A stretch of 64,000 nt of DNA from Glaciecola sp. KUL10 (GCF_003203515.1 NZ_BGNG01000005.1:62001-126000), one strand, 5' to 3'; positions 50,746 through 60,187 are shown, counted from the stretch's first letter. The notes: a model not told the origin generated them from the sequence alone. Program-made: numbers and translations.

Positions 50746-52635
50746 TTACTGCGTAATCACAATTTCAGCTTCTGCTTTTAAGGCTTCTACAAAGCTTTCA
50801 AATACTCTGCGACTGTTGCTTGCAGCAAAACTAGTTTGCGAAGCTTTGATGTCTTCTTCTGTTATTTCTGCTGGCTGATTAACACCGTCTAATTTAACTA
50901 GTGCGACGTTCGCATTTGCTTGTGTCACTACATCAGAGTTATTTTCCTTTTCGGTAGACAAGGCAAATAATGCTTTGGTCACTTCAGGGTCTAGGCTAGA
51001 AGCATTGCGCGAGACTGCGCTTGTTGCCAGCCATTGAATTCCTTGCTCATCGAGTTTACCTTGAATATCGTTACCCGCGTGTAAGTCAGACTCAAGTTCT
51101 TGTGCGAATGCAATTGCAAGCTCTTGGGCTTTATCCTGTGTAAGTTGAGCTTCGATGCCGGCTCTAACTTCGTCAAGCTGAAGTGTTCTTTGTGGCTTGT
51201 GGTCAGCTACGCGAATCACCATCACTTTTTCGTTGTTGATTTCAATTAGATCACTATTAACGCCTTCGTCAACCAATTCAGACGTAAAGGCAATCCCTTC
51301 AATTTGAGGATAGCTGACGGCTGCTGGTAGACGACCACGTTCAAAAAATGCCGTTTCAAAGACAGTGCCTTCAAAAACATTTGCGACTTCGTCAAGGCTA
51401 TCAGGCACCTCAAATGCCAAGGCTGCCATTTGCTCTTGATACTCGAAGAACTTATCAAGCGCTTTTTCTTTAAGAAGCGTATCAGTGATGTCTTGAGAAA
51501 CCTCTTCAAATGCAGTCACGACCGAAGGGGTTAAATCAGTCAATTTGATAATATGAAAACCGAATTCAGTTCTCACTACTTCAGAGATAGCGCCTACTTC
51601 AGGTAAGGCAAACGCGGCTTCTTCAAATGACGGCTCCATCATACCGATCGTGATAAAGTCTAAGTCACCACCCGATTCAGCGCTGACGATATCTGCTGAT
51701 TTTTCGGCCGCAATTGCCGTAAAATCAGCACCCTCAGCCATCACTTCGTCTCTAATTGATTGAGCTTGAGCAAGTGCTAGTTCTTCATCATCGTTGAATT
51801 CAATAAGAATATGAGAAACACGACGTTCTTCTTCTGTTTGATAGCGAGCTTTGTTTTCTTCATAGAACGCACGCGCTTCATCTTCAGTCACTGACTCATT
51901 TTTCATTAGTTCGCTAACTTCAAGATTCACATAAGCGAGTTTTACCTGCTCTTGAGTCTCAAAACGCATAATGTTTGCGTCGTAATAAGCTTGAATCTCT
52001 TCTTCTGTGAGTTCTACTTGTGGTTTGAAGCTATCAACACTGATTTCAAGTACTGATGCATCACGCGTCTGTTGTTGAAGCGTTAACAACCTTGATACTT
52101 CATTTTTGAGTGAAAATGACGAGCCTGAGATAGCTTGATTTAGTTGTTGTGCAGTCATTTGATTGCGCATTAAATCTCTAAAATCAGTAGCTTGAAAGCC
52201 TGCTTGGCGCAAACGAGCCAGATACGTGTCGTTATCGAATTGACCTAACAACTGAAACTCAGGCATTTCGACAATCGTTTGCTTGATTTCTTCATCACCT
52301 ACTCGCAAACCTAACTCATATGCTTTTTGTTGTACCAAGCGCTCGTTAATAAGTCTTTGAAGGATGTTGCTGCGAAACTCTGTAAGCGTTTCTGGGTTGG
52401 CAAACATGGCAGAGACAGCTTCGCCAAACTGGGCTTCCATTCTAGAACGCTCGTTTTGATATGCTGTTTCTAGTGATTGCGCAGTGATCTCTTCTCCATT
52501 GACGGTGGCAACTGCACCGCTTGTTGAGCCGCCTAAATACGAACCAACACCCGTGAATACAAAGCTCAATACAATCAAGCCAACAATGGCGACTGCCCAT
52601 GGTCCTTGAGCGCCTTCTCTAATTTTTTCTAACAT
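50746..52635 (-). CDS. ppiD: Periplasmic chaperone PpiD
   Basis: PpiD is an inner-membrane-anchored periplasmic folding factor at the SecYEG translocon. The 629 residues have an N-terminal membrane helix (GPWAVAIVGLIVLSFVFTGVG) preceded by a short basic stretch, a SurA-like N domain, a parvulin-type domain about 265-360 (RRVSHILIEF, GGDLDFITIGMMEPSFEEAAF, VVRTEFGFHIIKL), and a long C-terminal region. It follows hupB as in enterics. Confidence 0.96.
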   Translation of the reverse strand: MLEKIREGAQGPWAVAIVGLIVLSFVFTGVGSYLGGSTSGAVATVNGEEITAQSLETAYQNERSRMEAQFGEAVSAMFANPETLTEFRSNILQRLINERLVQQKAYELGLRVGDEEIKQTIVEMPEFQLLGQFDNDTYLARLRQAGFQATDFRDLMRNQMTAQQLNQAISGSSFSLKNEVSRLLTLQQQTRDASVLEISVDSFKPQVELTEEEIQAYYDANIMRFETQEQVKLAYVNLEVSELMKNESVTEDEARAFYEENKARYQTEEERRVSHILIEFNDDEELALAQAQSIRDEVMAEGADFTAIAAEKSADIVSAESGGDLDFITIGMMEPSFEEAAFALPEVGAISEVVRTEFGFHIIKLTDLTPSVVTAFEEVSQDITDTLLKEKALDKFFEYQEQMAALAFEVPDSLDEVANVFEGTVFETAFFERGRLPAAVSYPQIEGIAFTSELVDEGVNSDLIEINNEKVMVIRVADHKPQRTLQLDEVRAGIEAQLTQDKAQELAIAFAQELESDLHAGNDIQGKLDEQGIQWLATSAVSRNASSLDPEVTKALFALSTEKENNSDVVTQANANVALVKLDGVNQPAEITEEDIKASQTSFAASNSRRVFESFVEALKAEAEIVITQ

Positions 52636-52727
52636 AAGTTACAACAACCTTGTAAAACTTTGGAGGGTAACGGCTAGCTTCGCCGTTCTGCTAATTTTTC
52701 TGGGAGCAGATTATACAGTTTTGAAAC

Positions 52728-52756
52728 AAAAAAGGCGATGCAAAAGCATCGCCCTT
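52728..52756 (-). terminator. Intrinsic terminator of hupB
   Basis: The arms GGCGATGC (52734-52741) and GCATCGCC (52746-52753) pair over 8 bp with a 4-nt AAAA loop, and the minus strand continues with six T (complement of 52728-52733). It begins 18 bases after the hupB stop and separates hupB from ppiD. Confidence 0.88.
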
Positions 52757-52773
52757 TAACAATTAATGTCGCT

Positions 52774-53046
52774 TTAGTTACAAGCGTCTTTAAGTGCTTT
52801 ACCAGCTTTAAACGAAGGTACTTTAGCAGCAGCAATCTGGATAGTTTCACCAGTTTGCGGGTTACGGCCGCTACGAGCTGAACGCTCACGAACTGAGAAT
52901 GTACCAAAACCGACAAGTGCAACTTGGTCGCCATCTTTTAATGCAGAAGTAACTGCATCAGTAAAAGCGTCAAGTGCGCGGCCAGCAGCAGCTTTAGAAA
53001 TGTCTGCACTAGCAGCAATGTTATCGATTAATTGAGACTTGTTCAC
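52774..53046 (-). CDS. hupB: DNA-binding protein HU-beta
   Basis: HU is a histone-like dimer that bends and compacts DNA. The 90-residue sequence, [20 protein letters not shown], then [25 protein letters not shown] in the arm, with the intercalating Pro, and a C-terminal helix AGKALKDAC, is typical of HupB. The terminal Cys is an oddity. The start is GTG with AGGGGA seven bases upstream. Location between lon and ppiD is the usual one. Confidence 0.97.
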   Translation of the reverse strand: MNKSQLIDNIAASADISKAAAGRALDAFTDAVTSALKDGDQVALVGFGTFSVRERSARSGRNPQTGETIQIAAAKVPSFKAGKALKDACN

Positions 53047-53356
53047 AATATGATCCCCTTAGTGTTTTGTTATTATATTGCGTATATTTTGCAAAATTTT
53101 TGTAGTCGAAAAGTTATAACAAGCTTGAAGAATAACTTCAAGATCTGATTAACAATTTTTTAACCTTTAAGTAAATCGCTTGCTATCCCTTTTGTGACAA
53201 GGCTTAAGCGAGTACAGTAGTTAAGGTAGCATAATTGGGAAAGTTGTGAAGTCCTAAAATTTAAAAAACTGCAAAAAATTACATTAAAAACGCGTTTTGT
53301 ATGAATTTTAAGCAGTTTTTTTTGACATTTCATCTTTCCAAACGATTCGTAAGTTA
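53047..53356. other. hupB-lon intergenic region, 310 bp
   Basis: No gene is visible. The region holds the hupB promoter at 53113-53141 and AT-rich sequence between that and the lon stop. An AAAACGCGTTTT palindrome at about 53288 is the only other repeat noticed. No convincing lon terminator was found. Confidence 0.6.
53113..53141 (-). promoter_or_regulatory. Promoter of hupB, with palindrome over the -35
   Basis: On the minus strand TTGAAG (53141-53136), 17 bases and TATAAC (53118-53113) form a sigma-70 promoter about 67 bases before the hupB start. The -35 hexamer is the left half of a perfect palindrome TTGAAG-TTATT-CTTCAA, which could be an operator or chance. Confidence 0.65.
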
Positions 53357-55711
53357 TTACGAAGCAACGGCTTGAAAAGATTCAACCGGCTGTTCAAGCG
53401 CGATTTCGAGGACTTGATCTATCCATTGAACCGGATGAATAGACAAATCACCGATGACATTCTTTGGTATTTCCTCTAGATCGCGCTCGTTATCCTTAGG
53501 AATAACAACCGTTTTAATTCCCCCGCGATGAGCTGCTAGTAACTTTTCTTTTAAGCCGCCAATGGCAAGGACTTCCCCTCGCAAGGTTATTTCTCCTGTC
53601 ATCGCAACATCACATTTTACCGGATTACCTGTTAATGAAGACACAAGTGCAGTGCACATTCCAATACCCGCACTTGGGCCATCCTTCGGAGTAGCTCCCT
53701 CAGGGACGTGAACGTGAATATCGCGTTTCTCATGAAAATCATCATTTATTCGTAACTTGTCAGCTCTCGATCTGACAACGGTCATGGCTGTTTTAATTGA
53801 CTCTTGCATCACATCGCCTAGTGAACCGGTAAAGGTTGTTTTTCCTTTTCCTGGCACTGACGTTGTTTCGATAGTCAACAAGTCACCGCCAACCTGCGTC
53901 CACGCTAGCCCCGTTACTTGGCCAATTTGATTGTTGCTGTCCGCTTTGCCATAGTCGAATCGCTGTACGCCCAAGTAATCGCTCAAATTTTCTTGATTTA
54001 CGACGACGGTATCAGCGCCTTTATTCAACAAAATATGCTTAACTGCCTTACGGCAAATTTTTGAAATTTCACGCTCAAGACTCCTTACCCCCGCCTCGCG
54101 CGTGTAATACCGAATGATACCAATGATCGCTGAATCCTCTATCAGTAGTTCTTTGTCTTTTAAACCATTTCGACTAATTTGCTTACTGATTAAATGTCGA
54201 GTCGCTATGTTCAGTTTTTCGTCTTCTGTATAACCTGATAAACGGATTACTTCCATTCTATCTAAAAGAGGGCCCGGAATATCCATACTATTAGAAGTCG
54301 CCACGAACATAACGTCAGATAAGTCGTAATCAACCTCTAAATAATGGTCACTGAAACTTGAATTTTGCTCAGGGTCTAATACTTCTAAAAGGGCTGATGA
54401 TGGATCTCCACGCATATCTGATGACATTTTGTCGATTTCATCGAGCAAAAATAGAGGGTTCTTTACACCTACTTTTGACATTTTCTGAATGAGCTTGCCA
54501 GGCAAAGAACCGATGTATGTGCGTCTATGGCCCCGAATCTCGGCTTCGTCTCTCACACCACCTAATGCCATACGAACATACTTGCGACCTGTCGCTTTAG
54601 CGATAGATTGCCCAAGTGAAGTTTTACCAACCCCAGGTGGACCAACTAAACATAAAATAGGGCCTTTAAGCTTTTTCACTCTTTGTTGAACTGCAAGGTA
54701 TTCGACTATACGTTCTTTCACTTTCTCAAGCCCGTAATGGTCGTTATCCAATACTGCTTCAGCTTTACCTAAGTCTCTCTTGACCGCACTTCGCTTGTGC
54801 CAAGGCACGTTAGTCAGCCAATCAATATAACTGCGAACCACCGTTGCCTCAGCAGACATTGGTGACATCATTTTTAGCTTTTGAAGCTCAGCTTTTGCTT
54901 TATCTTGAGCTTCCTCAGGCATTTTTGCCTCTTCAATTTTTTTACTAAGCGCTTCAAACTCGTCAGGTGTATTTTCGTCCAACTCGCCAAGCTCTTTTTG
55001 AATGGCCTTCATTTGCTCATTCAAGTAGTACTCACGCTGACTTTTTTCCATTTGCTTTTTGACGCGGGTGCGAATTTTCTTTTCGACTTGTAGCAAATCA
55101 ATTTCGCCTTCCATCAACGCCATCAAATATTCAAGCCGCTCTATTACCGAGTTCATCTCAAGAACTTTCTGCTTTTCAACGAGTTTCAACTGCATATGCG
55201 CAGCCATGGTATCCGCCAACCTAGCGGCATCCTCGATGCCATTGAGCGACGTAAGCACTTCTGGCGGAATCTTTTTATTTAGTTTAACGTAACCTTCAAA
55301 TTGCGATACAGCAGAGCGAATGAGTACCTCTTGTTCTGTTTCGTCTATTTGTTCAACATCTAGTACAGCAATATTACCCGTAAAAAAAGGTTCTTCACTC
55401 AGGTACTCTGTGATTTCACCTCGAACATTTCCTTCTACAAGCACCTTAACGGTGCCGTCAGGCAATTTAAGTAACTGAAGTATCGTGGCGACTGTACCGA
55501 CACTAAAAATATCATTTTGCGCTGGCTCATCGATGCCAGCATCTTTTTGGGCGACTAAAAATATTTGTTTGTCGTTTTCCATTGCCGATTCTAAACACTG
55601 AATCGATTTTTCGCGTCCAACAAAAAGGGGGATTACCATATGCGGATAGACGACGACATCGCGCAAGGCCAATACTGGCATGGTTCTGAGATTTGTTTGC
55701 TCAGTGGTCAT
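53357..55711 (-). CDS. lon: ATP-dependent protease Lon
   Basis: Lon degrades misfolded and short-lived regulatory proteins. The 784-residue protein matches E. coli Lon in length and layout: N-domain (MPVLALRDVVVYPHMVIPLFVGRE), coiled-coil region, AAA+ domain with Walker A GPPGVGKTS near residue 355 and Walker B LFLLDEIDK, and the protease domain with the catalytic Ser in KDGPSAGIGM and the catalytic Lys in GGLKEKLLAAHRGG. It lies between clpX and hupB, with a sigma-32-like promoter just upstream. Confidence 0.98.
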   Translation of the reverse strand: MTTEQTNLRTMPVLALRDVVVYPHMVIPLFVGREKSIQCLESAMENDKQIFLVAQKDAGIDEPAQNDIFSVGTVATILQLLKLPDGTVKVLVEGNVRGEITEYLSEEPFFTGNIAVLDVEQIDETEQEVLIRSAVSQFEGYVKLNKKIPPEVLTSLNGIEDAARLADTMAAHMQLKLVEKQKVLEMNSVIERLEYLMALMEGEIDLLQVEKKIRTRVKKQMEKSQREYYLNEQMKAIQKELGELDENTPDEFEALSKKIEEAKMPEEAQDKAKAELQKLKMMSPMSAEATVVRSYIDWLTNVPWHKRSAVKRDLGKAEAVLDNDHYGLEKVKERIVEYLAVQQRVKKLKGPILCLVGPPGVGKTSLGQSIAKATGRKYVRMALGGVRDEAEIRGHRRTYIGSLPGKLIQKMSKVGVKNPLFLLDEIDKMSSDMRGDPSSALLEVLDPEQNSSFSDHYLEVDYDLSDVMFVATSNSMDIPGPLLDRMEVIRLSGYTEDEKLNIATRHLISKQISRNGLKDKELLIEDSAIIGIIRYYTREAGVRSLEREISKICRKAVKHILLNKGADTVVVNQENLSDYLGVQRFDYGKADSNNQIGQVTGLAWTQVGGDLLTIETTSVPGKGKTTFTGSLGDVMQESIKTAMTVVRSRADKLRINDDFHEKRDIHVHVPEGATPKDGPSAGIGMCTALVSSLTGNPVKCDVAMTGEITLRGEVLAIGGLKEKLLAAHRGGIKTVVIPKDNERDLEEIPKNVIGDLSIHPVQWIDQVLEIALEQPVESFQAVAS

Positions 55712-55742
55712 AATTCTCTCTTGTCACTACTGTATGGTGTTG

Positions 55743-55771
55743 TATATGGGGATGGGCTGTCAAAGTTCAAA
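55743..55771 (-). promoter_or_regulatory. Heat-shock (sigma-32-type) promoter of lon
   Basis: On the minus strand TTTGAAC (55771-55765) is followed after 13 bases by CCCCATATA (55751-55743). The sigma-32 consensus is CTTGAAA, 13-15 bases, CCCCATNTA, so the -10 is perfect and the -35 has two mismatches. It lies about 30 bases before the lon start. lon is a heat-shock gene in enterics, which supports the call. Confidence 0.7.
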
Positions 55772-55816
55772 TCATAATTACAATAAGTTTGAATCTTTTG
55801 TAAATCTGAAAATGAT

Positions 55817-55844
55817 AAAAAAAGGCCTATACAGGCCTTTTTTT
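55817..55844 (-). terminator. Intrinsic terminator of clpX
   Basis: A stem of up to 12 bp centred on AGGCCT arms (55823-55828 with 55833-55838, extended by A/T pairs) and a 4-nt loop continues into seven T on the minus strand. The clpX stop codon lies in the first arm. A similar T run on the plus strand makes it symmetric. Confidence 0.85.
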
Positions 55845-57120
55845 ATTCTGAAGCTGCTTTCTTTTCGTTGCTGTTATCAAATATTAGTAAAGGCTTTGAT
55901 TCACCTTTTATCACGGTTTCGTCGATTACCACCTTACTTACATCAGGTGAAGACGGCAACTCGTACATCGTATCCAATAGCACAGCTTCGACAATTGAAC
56001 GCAAACCACGCGCACCTGTTTTGCGACTCATGGCCTTTGCGGCAATCGCATGTAGGGCATCATCTCTAAATTCCAACTCAGTTTCTTCTAAGGCAAACAA
56101 TGCGCCATACTGCTTAGTAATGGCATTTTTTGGTTCAGTAAGTATTTGAATCAATGCCTCTTCATTTAGCTCTTCTAGGCTTGTCACAACAGGAAGACGC
56201 CCTATAAATTCTGGTATCAAGCCGTACTTAACCAAGTCTTCTGGTTCGACTTCTTTGAATAATTCACCAACGGCCTTAGCATCTGACTTCACTTTGACGT
56301 CTGCACCAAAACCTATTCCAGTATTTTTAGCTGCGCGTTGCTCAATCACCTTGTCTAAGCCTGCAAACGCTCCACCACAGATGAACAGTATCTTGGATGT
56401 ATCAACTTGCAAAAACTCTTGTTGAGGATGCTTTCTGCCCCCTTGAGGTGGTACAGAAGCAATAGTACCTTCGATTAGTTTGAGTAATGCTTGCTGAACG
56501 CCTTCACCAGATACATCACGCGTAATTGATGGGTTGTCTGATTTACGCGAAATTTTATCTATTTCATCAATATAAACAATGCCGCGTTGCGCTTTTTCGG
56601 GATCGTAATCGCACTTCTGTAATAGTTTTTGAATGATATTTTCTACATCTTCACCCACATAACCCGCTTCGGTTAACGTGGTTGCATCTGCCATTGTAAA
56701 AGGAACATCAAGCAAACGTGCCAAGGTTTCGGCTAACAGTGTTTTACCACTCCCTGTTGGACCAATTAGCAAAATATTGCTTTTACCCAACTCTACGCCT
56801 TCATGAACATCGTTATTTCTCAAACGCTTATAGTGATTATATACAGCGACCGCTAGCACTTTTTTAGCGTGTTCTTGACCGATCACGTAATCGTCTAGGT
56901 GAGCATGAATCTCAGCCGGTGTTGGCAAAGCATCAGATTTTTGCTTAGGAGATATTTCCTTTATTTCTTCGCGTATAATATCGTTGCATAACTCGACGCA
57001 TTCATCACAAATAAAAACGCTTGGTCCCGCGATTAGCTTTCTGACTTCGTGCTGACTTTTGCCACAAAACGAGCAGTACAATAATTTATTGTCGCCATCT
57101 TTATCATGGTCATCACTCAT
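55843..57120 (-). CDS. clpX: ClpXP protease ATPase subunit ClpX
   Basis: ClpX is the AAA+ unfoldase that feeds ClpP. The 425 residues show the N-terminal C4 zinc-binding domain ([15 protein letters not shown], then CDECVELC), Walker [16 protein letters not shown], Walker B YIDEIDKI, the RKH pore loop GGRKHP, the IGF loop that docks on ClpP ([10 protein letters not shown]), and sensor 2 [10 protein letters not shown]. It lies 83 bp after clpP on the same strand. Confidence 0.98.
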   Translation of the reverse strand: MSDDHDKDGDNKLLYCSFCGKSQHEVRKLIAGPSVFICDECVELCNDIIREEIKEISPKQKSDALPTPAEIHAHLDDYVIGQEHAKKVLAVAVYNHYKRLRNNDVHEGVELGKSNILLIGPTGSGKTLLAETLARLLDVPFTMADATTLTEAGYVGEDVENIIQKLLQKCDYDPEKAQRGIVYIDEIDKISRKSDNPSITRDVSGEGVQQALLKLIEGTIASVPPQGGRKHPQQEFLQVDTSKILFICGGAFAGLDKVIEQRAAKNTGIGFGADVKVKSDAKAVGELFKEVEPEDLVKYGLIPEFIGRLPVVTSLEELNEEALIQILTEPKNAITKQYGALFALEETELEFRDDALHAIAAKAMSRKTGARGLRSIVEAVLLDTMYELPSSPDVSKVVIDETVIKGESKPLLIFDNSNEKKAASE

Positions 57121-57203
57121 ATAAATGCCTTTTATTACTTATCTAAAACTTGGGCGGACTGTTAAATACTACTCAAATACCGCCACTCACATACTGCTAG
57201 AGA

Positions 57204-57824
57204 CTACTTGGCGTCTGGTCTAGTCGTCATTACACTGTCTATCAAGCCATAATCTGCGGCTTCCTGCGCACTTAAGAAGTTATCACGATCTGTATCTTGT
57301 GCAACCTTTTCATACTCTTGTCCAGTATGCTCAGCCATTAGTCTATTTAATTTCTCTTTAATAGACAGGATTTCTTTAGCATGAATTTCAAAGTCTGACG
57401 CTTGCCCTTGAAAACCACCTAAGGGCTGATGAATCATGACTCTAGAATTTGGTAAACAATAACGTTTTCCCTTAGCCCCCGCGGATAATAAGAACGCGCC
57501 CATACTCGCTGCCTGGCCAATACACACAGTGCTCACGTCAGGCTTAATGAAATTCATGGTATCGTAAATTGACATGCCGGCTGTGACTGAGCCGCCCGGA
57601 GAATTAATGTAAAGAAAAATGTCTTTTTCTGGATTTTCAGCTTCTAAAAATAACATCTGAGCGACGATAAGATTAGCCATGTGGTCTTCAACCTGACCCA
57701 CAAGAAATATTACGTTCTCTTTTAATAAACGCGAATAAATATCAAATGAGCGTTCGCCACGAGCGGTTTGCTCAATAACCATTGGCACAAGTGCGTTCGA
57801 TGGATCCATCATATTATTTGTCAT
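57204..57824 (-). CDS. clpP: ATP-dependent Clp protease proteolytic subunit
   Basis: ClpP forms the tetradecameric serine protease chamber. The catalytic Ser is in [20 protein letters not shown], the His in [10 protein letters not shown] and the Asp in [13 protein letters not shown]. Length is 206 residues. It lies between tig and clpX, after a clear terminator that separates it from tig, so it probably has its own promoter in the 50 or so bases that follow the hairpin, or is reached by readthrough. Confidence 0.98.
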   Translation of the reverse strand: MTNNMMDPSNALVPMVIEQTARGERSFDIYSRLLKENVIFLVGQVEDHMANLIVAQMLFLEAENPEKDIFLYINSPGGSVTAGMSIYDTMNFIKPDVSTVCIGQAASMGAFLLSAGAKGKRYCLPNSRVMIHQPLGGFQGQASDFEIHAKEILSIKEKLNRLMAEHTGQEYEKVAQDTDRDNFLSAQEAADYGLIDSVMTTRPDAK

Positions 57825-57846
57825 AGTTTTTTATAATAGCCTTGAT

Positions 57847-57874
57847 AAAAAAAATGCCCGGATAGTCCGAGCAT
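57847..57874 (-). terminator. Intrinsic terminator between tig and clpP
   Basis: Arms ATGCCCGGA (57854-57862) and TCCGAGCAT (57866-57874) pair over 9 bp with one wobble and a 3-nt loop, and the minus strand continues with seven T. It lies 44 bases after the tig stop. Confidence 0.85.
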
Positions 57875-57918
57875 TTAATCAGTTGAATGACGGTTAAGTC
57901 AAATAATTGTAGCGTATA

Positions 57919-59223
57919 TTAAGCGGTTTTATTCATGATTTCGTCAAAAGGTTTTTCAACTTCTGTCACTTTCGCTTTGCTAACAACAACTTCAATTGCT
58001 TGCTCTTCAAGTGCGAGATTTTGCATCTGCTGCATTAGTTCGTTGTTACCTTTATAATAATCGATAACTTCCTGAGGATCTTCGTACGCTGATGCAGCTG
58101 TTTCGATCAATGTATCGACCTTATCTTGGTCAGCTTTAAGTTCTTCTGTTTTGATGATCTCTCCTAACAGAAGTCCAACGCTTACGCGACGCTTGGCGTT
58201 GTCCTGGAACAAGTCAGCTGGAAGTTCCGGCATCGCAGCTGTTTGGCCTTGTTGCTCGAAACGTTGCTTGGCTTGATCGCGAAGTACATTAATTTCTTGG
58301 TCGATAAGTCCTTGCGGTACTTCTATATCATTCTTTTCAATCAAGCCTGCAATCACTGCTTCTTTAAGCTGTGACTTAAGTGTTTGATCTAATTCTCGCT
58401 GCATGTTTTTCTTAACTTCAGCTTTTAACGCGTCAACACCACCTTCTTGCACGCCAAATAACACTGCAAACTCGTCGTTGAGTTTAGGAAGGCTTAGGCC
58501 CTCTACGTTCTTAACTGTGATGTTAAATACGGCATCTTTGCCCTTCAGTGCTTCAGCATGGTAATCCTCTGGGAATGTTACCTCAGCAGTTACTTCTTCG
58601 CCTTTCTTAGCGCCGACCAGTGGCTTTTCAAAACCTGGGATCATACGACCTTTCCCAAGTTCAAGTGGGAAGTCTTCAGCTTTGCCGCCATCAAACTCTT
58701 CGCCATCAATGGTGCCGATAAAATCGATTACTACTTTATCGTCTTTCTTAGCTTTGCGCTTAACGTCTTTCCATGTTGCATGTTGCTTTTGAAGCGTTTC
58801 CATCATGTTGTCTAGGTCTTTGTCAGTAATTTCTACTACTGCTTTTTCGATCTCTAGCTCTTCAACACCTTTAACTTCGACTTCTGGGTAAACTTCGAAG
58901 GTTGCTACGAACTCTAGGTCTTCACCATCGACATCTTTTGTTAAATCAAAAGTAGGCATACCCGCCGGTGTGATTTGCTCTTTCATGATTGCCTCATAAA
59001 AGTTGCGTTGCATCACGTCGCCAGCCACTTCTTGACGAACAGCTGCACCGAAACGCTTTTTGATTACGCTTACTGGCACTTTCCCTGGGCGAAATCCGTT
59101 AATACGCTGTGTTTTAGCTAACTGTTGTAAACGTTGTTTCACGGCTGAATCTACAGAATCTGCAGAAACGGTAATAGTAAGACGGCGTTCTAAACCTTGA
59201 GTCGTCTCGACTGACACTTGCAT
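57919..59223 (-). CDS. tig: Trigger factor
   Basis: Trigger factor is the ribosome-bound chaperone for nascent chains. The 434-residue protein begins [19 protein letters not shown] and has the ribosome-binding GFRPGKVP loop near residue 43, the FKBP-type isomerase domain ([21 protein letters not shown]), and the long C-terminal helical domain. The -10 hexamer TATAAT occurs on the minus strand at 59350-59345 with a GC-rich discriminator, but its -35 is poor. It heads tig-clpP-clpX-lon. Confidence 0.98.
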   Translation of the reverse strand: MQVSVETTQGLERRLTITVSADSVDSAVKQRLQQLAKTQRINGFRPGKVPVSVIKKRFGAAVRQEVAGDVMQRNFYEAIMKEQITPAGMPTFDLTKDVDGEDLEFVATFEVYPEVEVKGVEELEIEKAVVEITDKDLDNMMETLQKQHATWKDVKRKAKKDDKVVIDFIGTIDGEEFDGGKAEDFPLELGKGRMIPGFEKPLVGAKKGEEVTAEVTFPEDYHAEALKGKDAVFNITVKNVEGLSLPKLNDEFAVLFGVQEGGVDALKAEVKKNMQRELDQTLKSQLKEAVIAGLIEKNDIEVPQGLIDQEINVLRDQAKQRFEQQGQTAAMPELPADLFQDNAKRRVSVGLLLGEIIKTEELKADQDKVDTLIETAASAYEDPQEVIDYYKGNNELMQQMQNLALEEQAIEVVVSKAKVTEVEKPFDEIMNKTA

Positions 59224-59487
59224 TGTTCTACCTCAACTTGCGCTTTCGTGCGCTTTTTCGTGATTCAATTATTGGGCGGTAAACCTGAATAATTGGGGGA
59301 TGCGACGTTATGATTCGTCACTCTTGATTAAAATTGGACGCGGAATTATACAGAGAGGGGGGTATTGAGTCGATAGCTTGCGTGCATTTATTTGTGTCTT
59401 TTTTGTGAATATTTGCTTTGTTTGCGTTTGTGATTGAATTTTTACGGTTAATTGGTTTGTTTTTTTGCCCTAAACGCGAATAACCAA

Positions 59488-59519
59488 CGAAGAAACGTCA
59501 TTCCCAACTCGATTGGGAA
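59488..59519. repeat. Short conserved hairpin repeat, copy 1 (inverted)
   Basis: The segment CGAAGAAACGTCA followed by stem TTCCCAA (59501-59507), loop CTCGA, stem TTGGGAA (59513-59519) and then CCTC is the inverse of the end of the two direct repeats at 59889 and 60187. The flank CGAAGAAACGTCATT and the AACCTC on the far side are identical. The stem is different but still perfectly paired. It resembles the REP-like ATTCCC...GGGAAT hairpins common between genes in proteobacteria. Confidence 0.7.
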
Positions 59520-59602
59520 CCTCGTGAAAGCAGCTCATTGCTCAATACAACTTTGCAACTTTGCAACTTTAACATTTGTGACACCCTTTGTTCAGCATTG
59601 CA

Positions 59603-59740
59603 TCAAAAGCTTTCGGAAGGGGAGCTACCCCAATGTTATCAGGATCGCCCAAGCGCACATCCATGTGCGGGCTCGAAGCACTTCATCCTTGAAGTACACG
59701 CCTGATAACATTGGGGTAGCTCCCCTTCCTTCGCTTTTGA
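59603..59740. repeat. Long inverted repeat 1 with internal hairpins
   Basis: Arms at 59615-59643 and 59701-59729 are perfect 29-bp inverted repeats, extended by TCAAAAGC at 59603-59610 pairing with 59733-59740. The 57-base loop contains two smaller hairpins: CGCACAT at 59654-59660 with 59663-59669, and ACTTCA at 59680-59685 with TGAAGT at 59690-59695. The whole could fold as a three-way or cloverleaf structure. No gene is encoded. Confidence 0.85.
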
Positions 59741-59766
59741 GAGTTTGGCTTTGTTTCTTCGATGCT

Positions 59767-59889
59767 TTTTATAAATGGAAAAGGGCCTATCTGGTAAAAG
59801 CTGAATATTACTTACGGAGTGCTTATGCGATGTTTAAGATTTCAGGGTTCCAAGGAGGTTACCACTTTCGTGGTAATGACGTTTCTTCG
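59767..59889. repeat. Direct repeat, copy A (123 bp)
   Basis: This unit is repeated at 60063-60187 with roughly 85-90% identity by eye. It begins with a TTTTATAAATGG stretch, has GGTAAAAGCTGAATATT in the middle, and ends with a hairpin TTACCAC-TTTC-GTGGTAA followed by TGACGTTTCTTCG. That end is the inverse of the hairpin repeat at 59488, so 59488-59889 is bounded by inverted ends. Confidence 0.85.
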
Positions 59890-59971
59890 CATTAACCACG
59901 TTTGTGCATTAATGGTAGTTAGATTTTCAAGTAGCAAGCTCAATCAAACTAAAGAGCCCACATCACCAAAG

Positions 59972-60105
59972 AACATTCAGCGCACCAGATGAGCCCTTTC
60001 CCATTCATAAAATTTGTGCCGCAAGGACGCGGCACCAAAGCGGCATGGATGCCCTCGTGCGGTTTTATGAATGGGAAAGGGCTCATCTGGTAAAAGCTGA
60101 ATATT
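59972..60105. repeat. Long inverted repeat 2 with internal hairpins
   Basis: Arms at 59985-60012 and 60063-60090 are perfect 28-bp inverted repeats, extended outward by AACATTCAGC (59972-59981) against GCTGAATATT (60096-60105) with one mismatch. The 50-base loop has two smaller hairpins: GTGCCGC (60016-60022) with GCGGCAC (60029-60035), and GGCAT (60042-60046) with ATGCC (60049-60053). The design matches inverted repeat 1 though the arms share no sequence. Confidence 0.85.
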
Positions 60106-60187
60106 GCTTACGGAGTGCTTATGCGATAGTTTGAAGATTAAGGGGCTCCAAGGAGGTTACCACTTTCGTGGTAATGACGTTTCTTCG
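60063..60187. repeat. Direct repeat, copy B (125 bp)
   Basis: Second copy of the unit at 59767. Here the first 28 bases are also the right arm of inverted repeat 2, whereas copy A has no matching left arm. The end hairpin and TGACGTTTCTTCG are identical to copy A. Differences are concentrated in the first 25 bases and the middle. Confidence 0.85.

Noticed and set aside
59452-59895. 147-codon open frame on the plus strand
   Set aside because: It runs through the hairpin repeats, including both arms of inverted repeat 1, and shows no family resemblance or ribosome-binding site.
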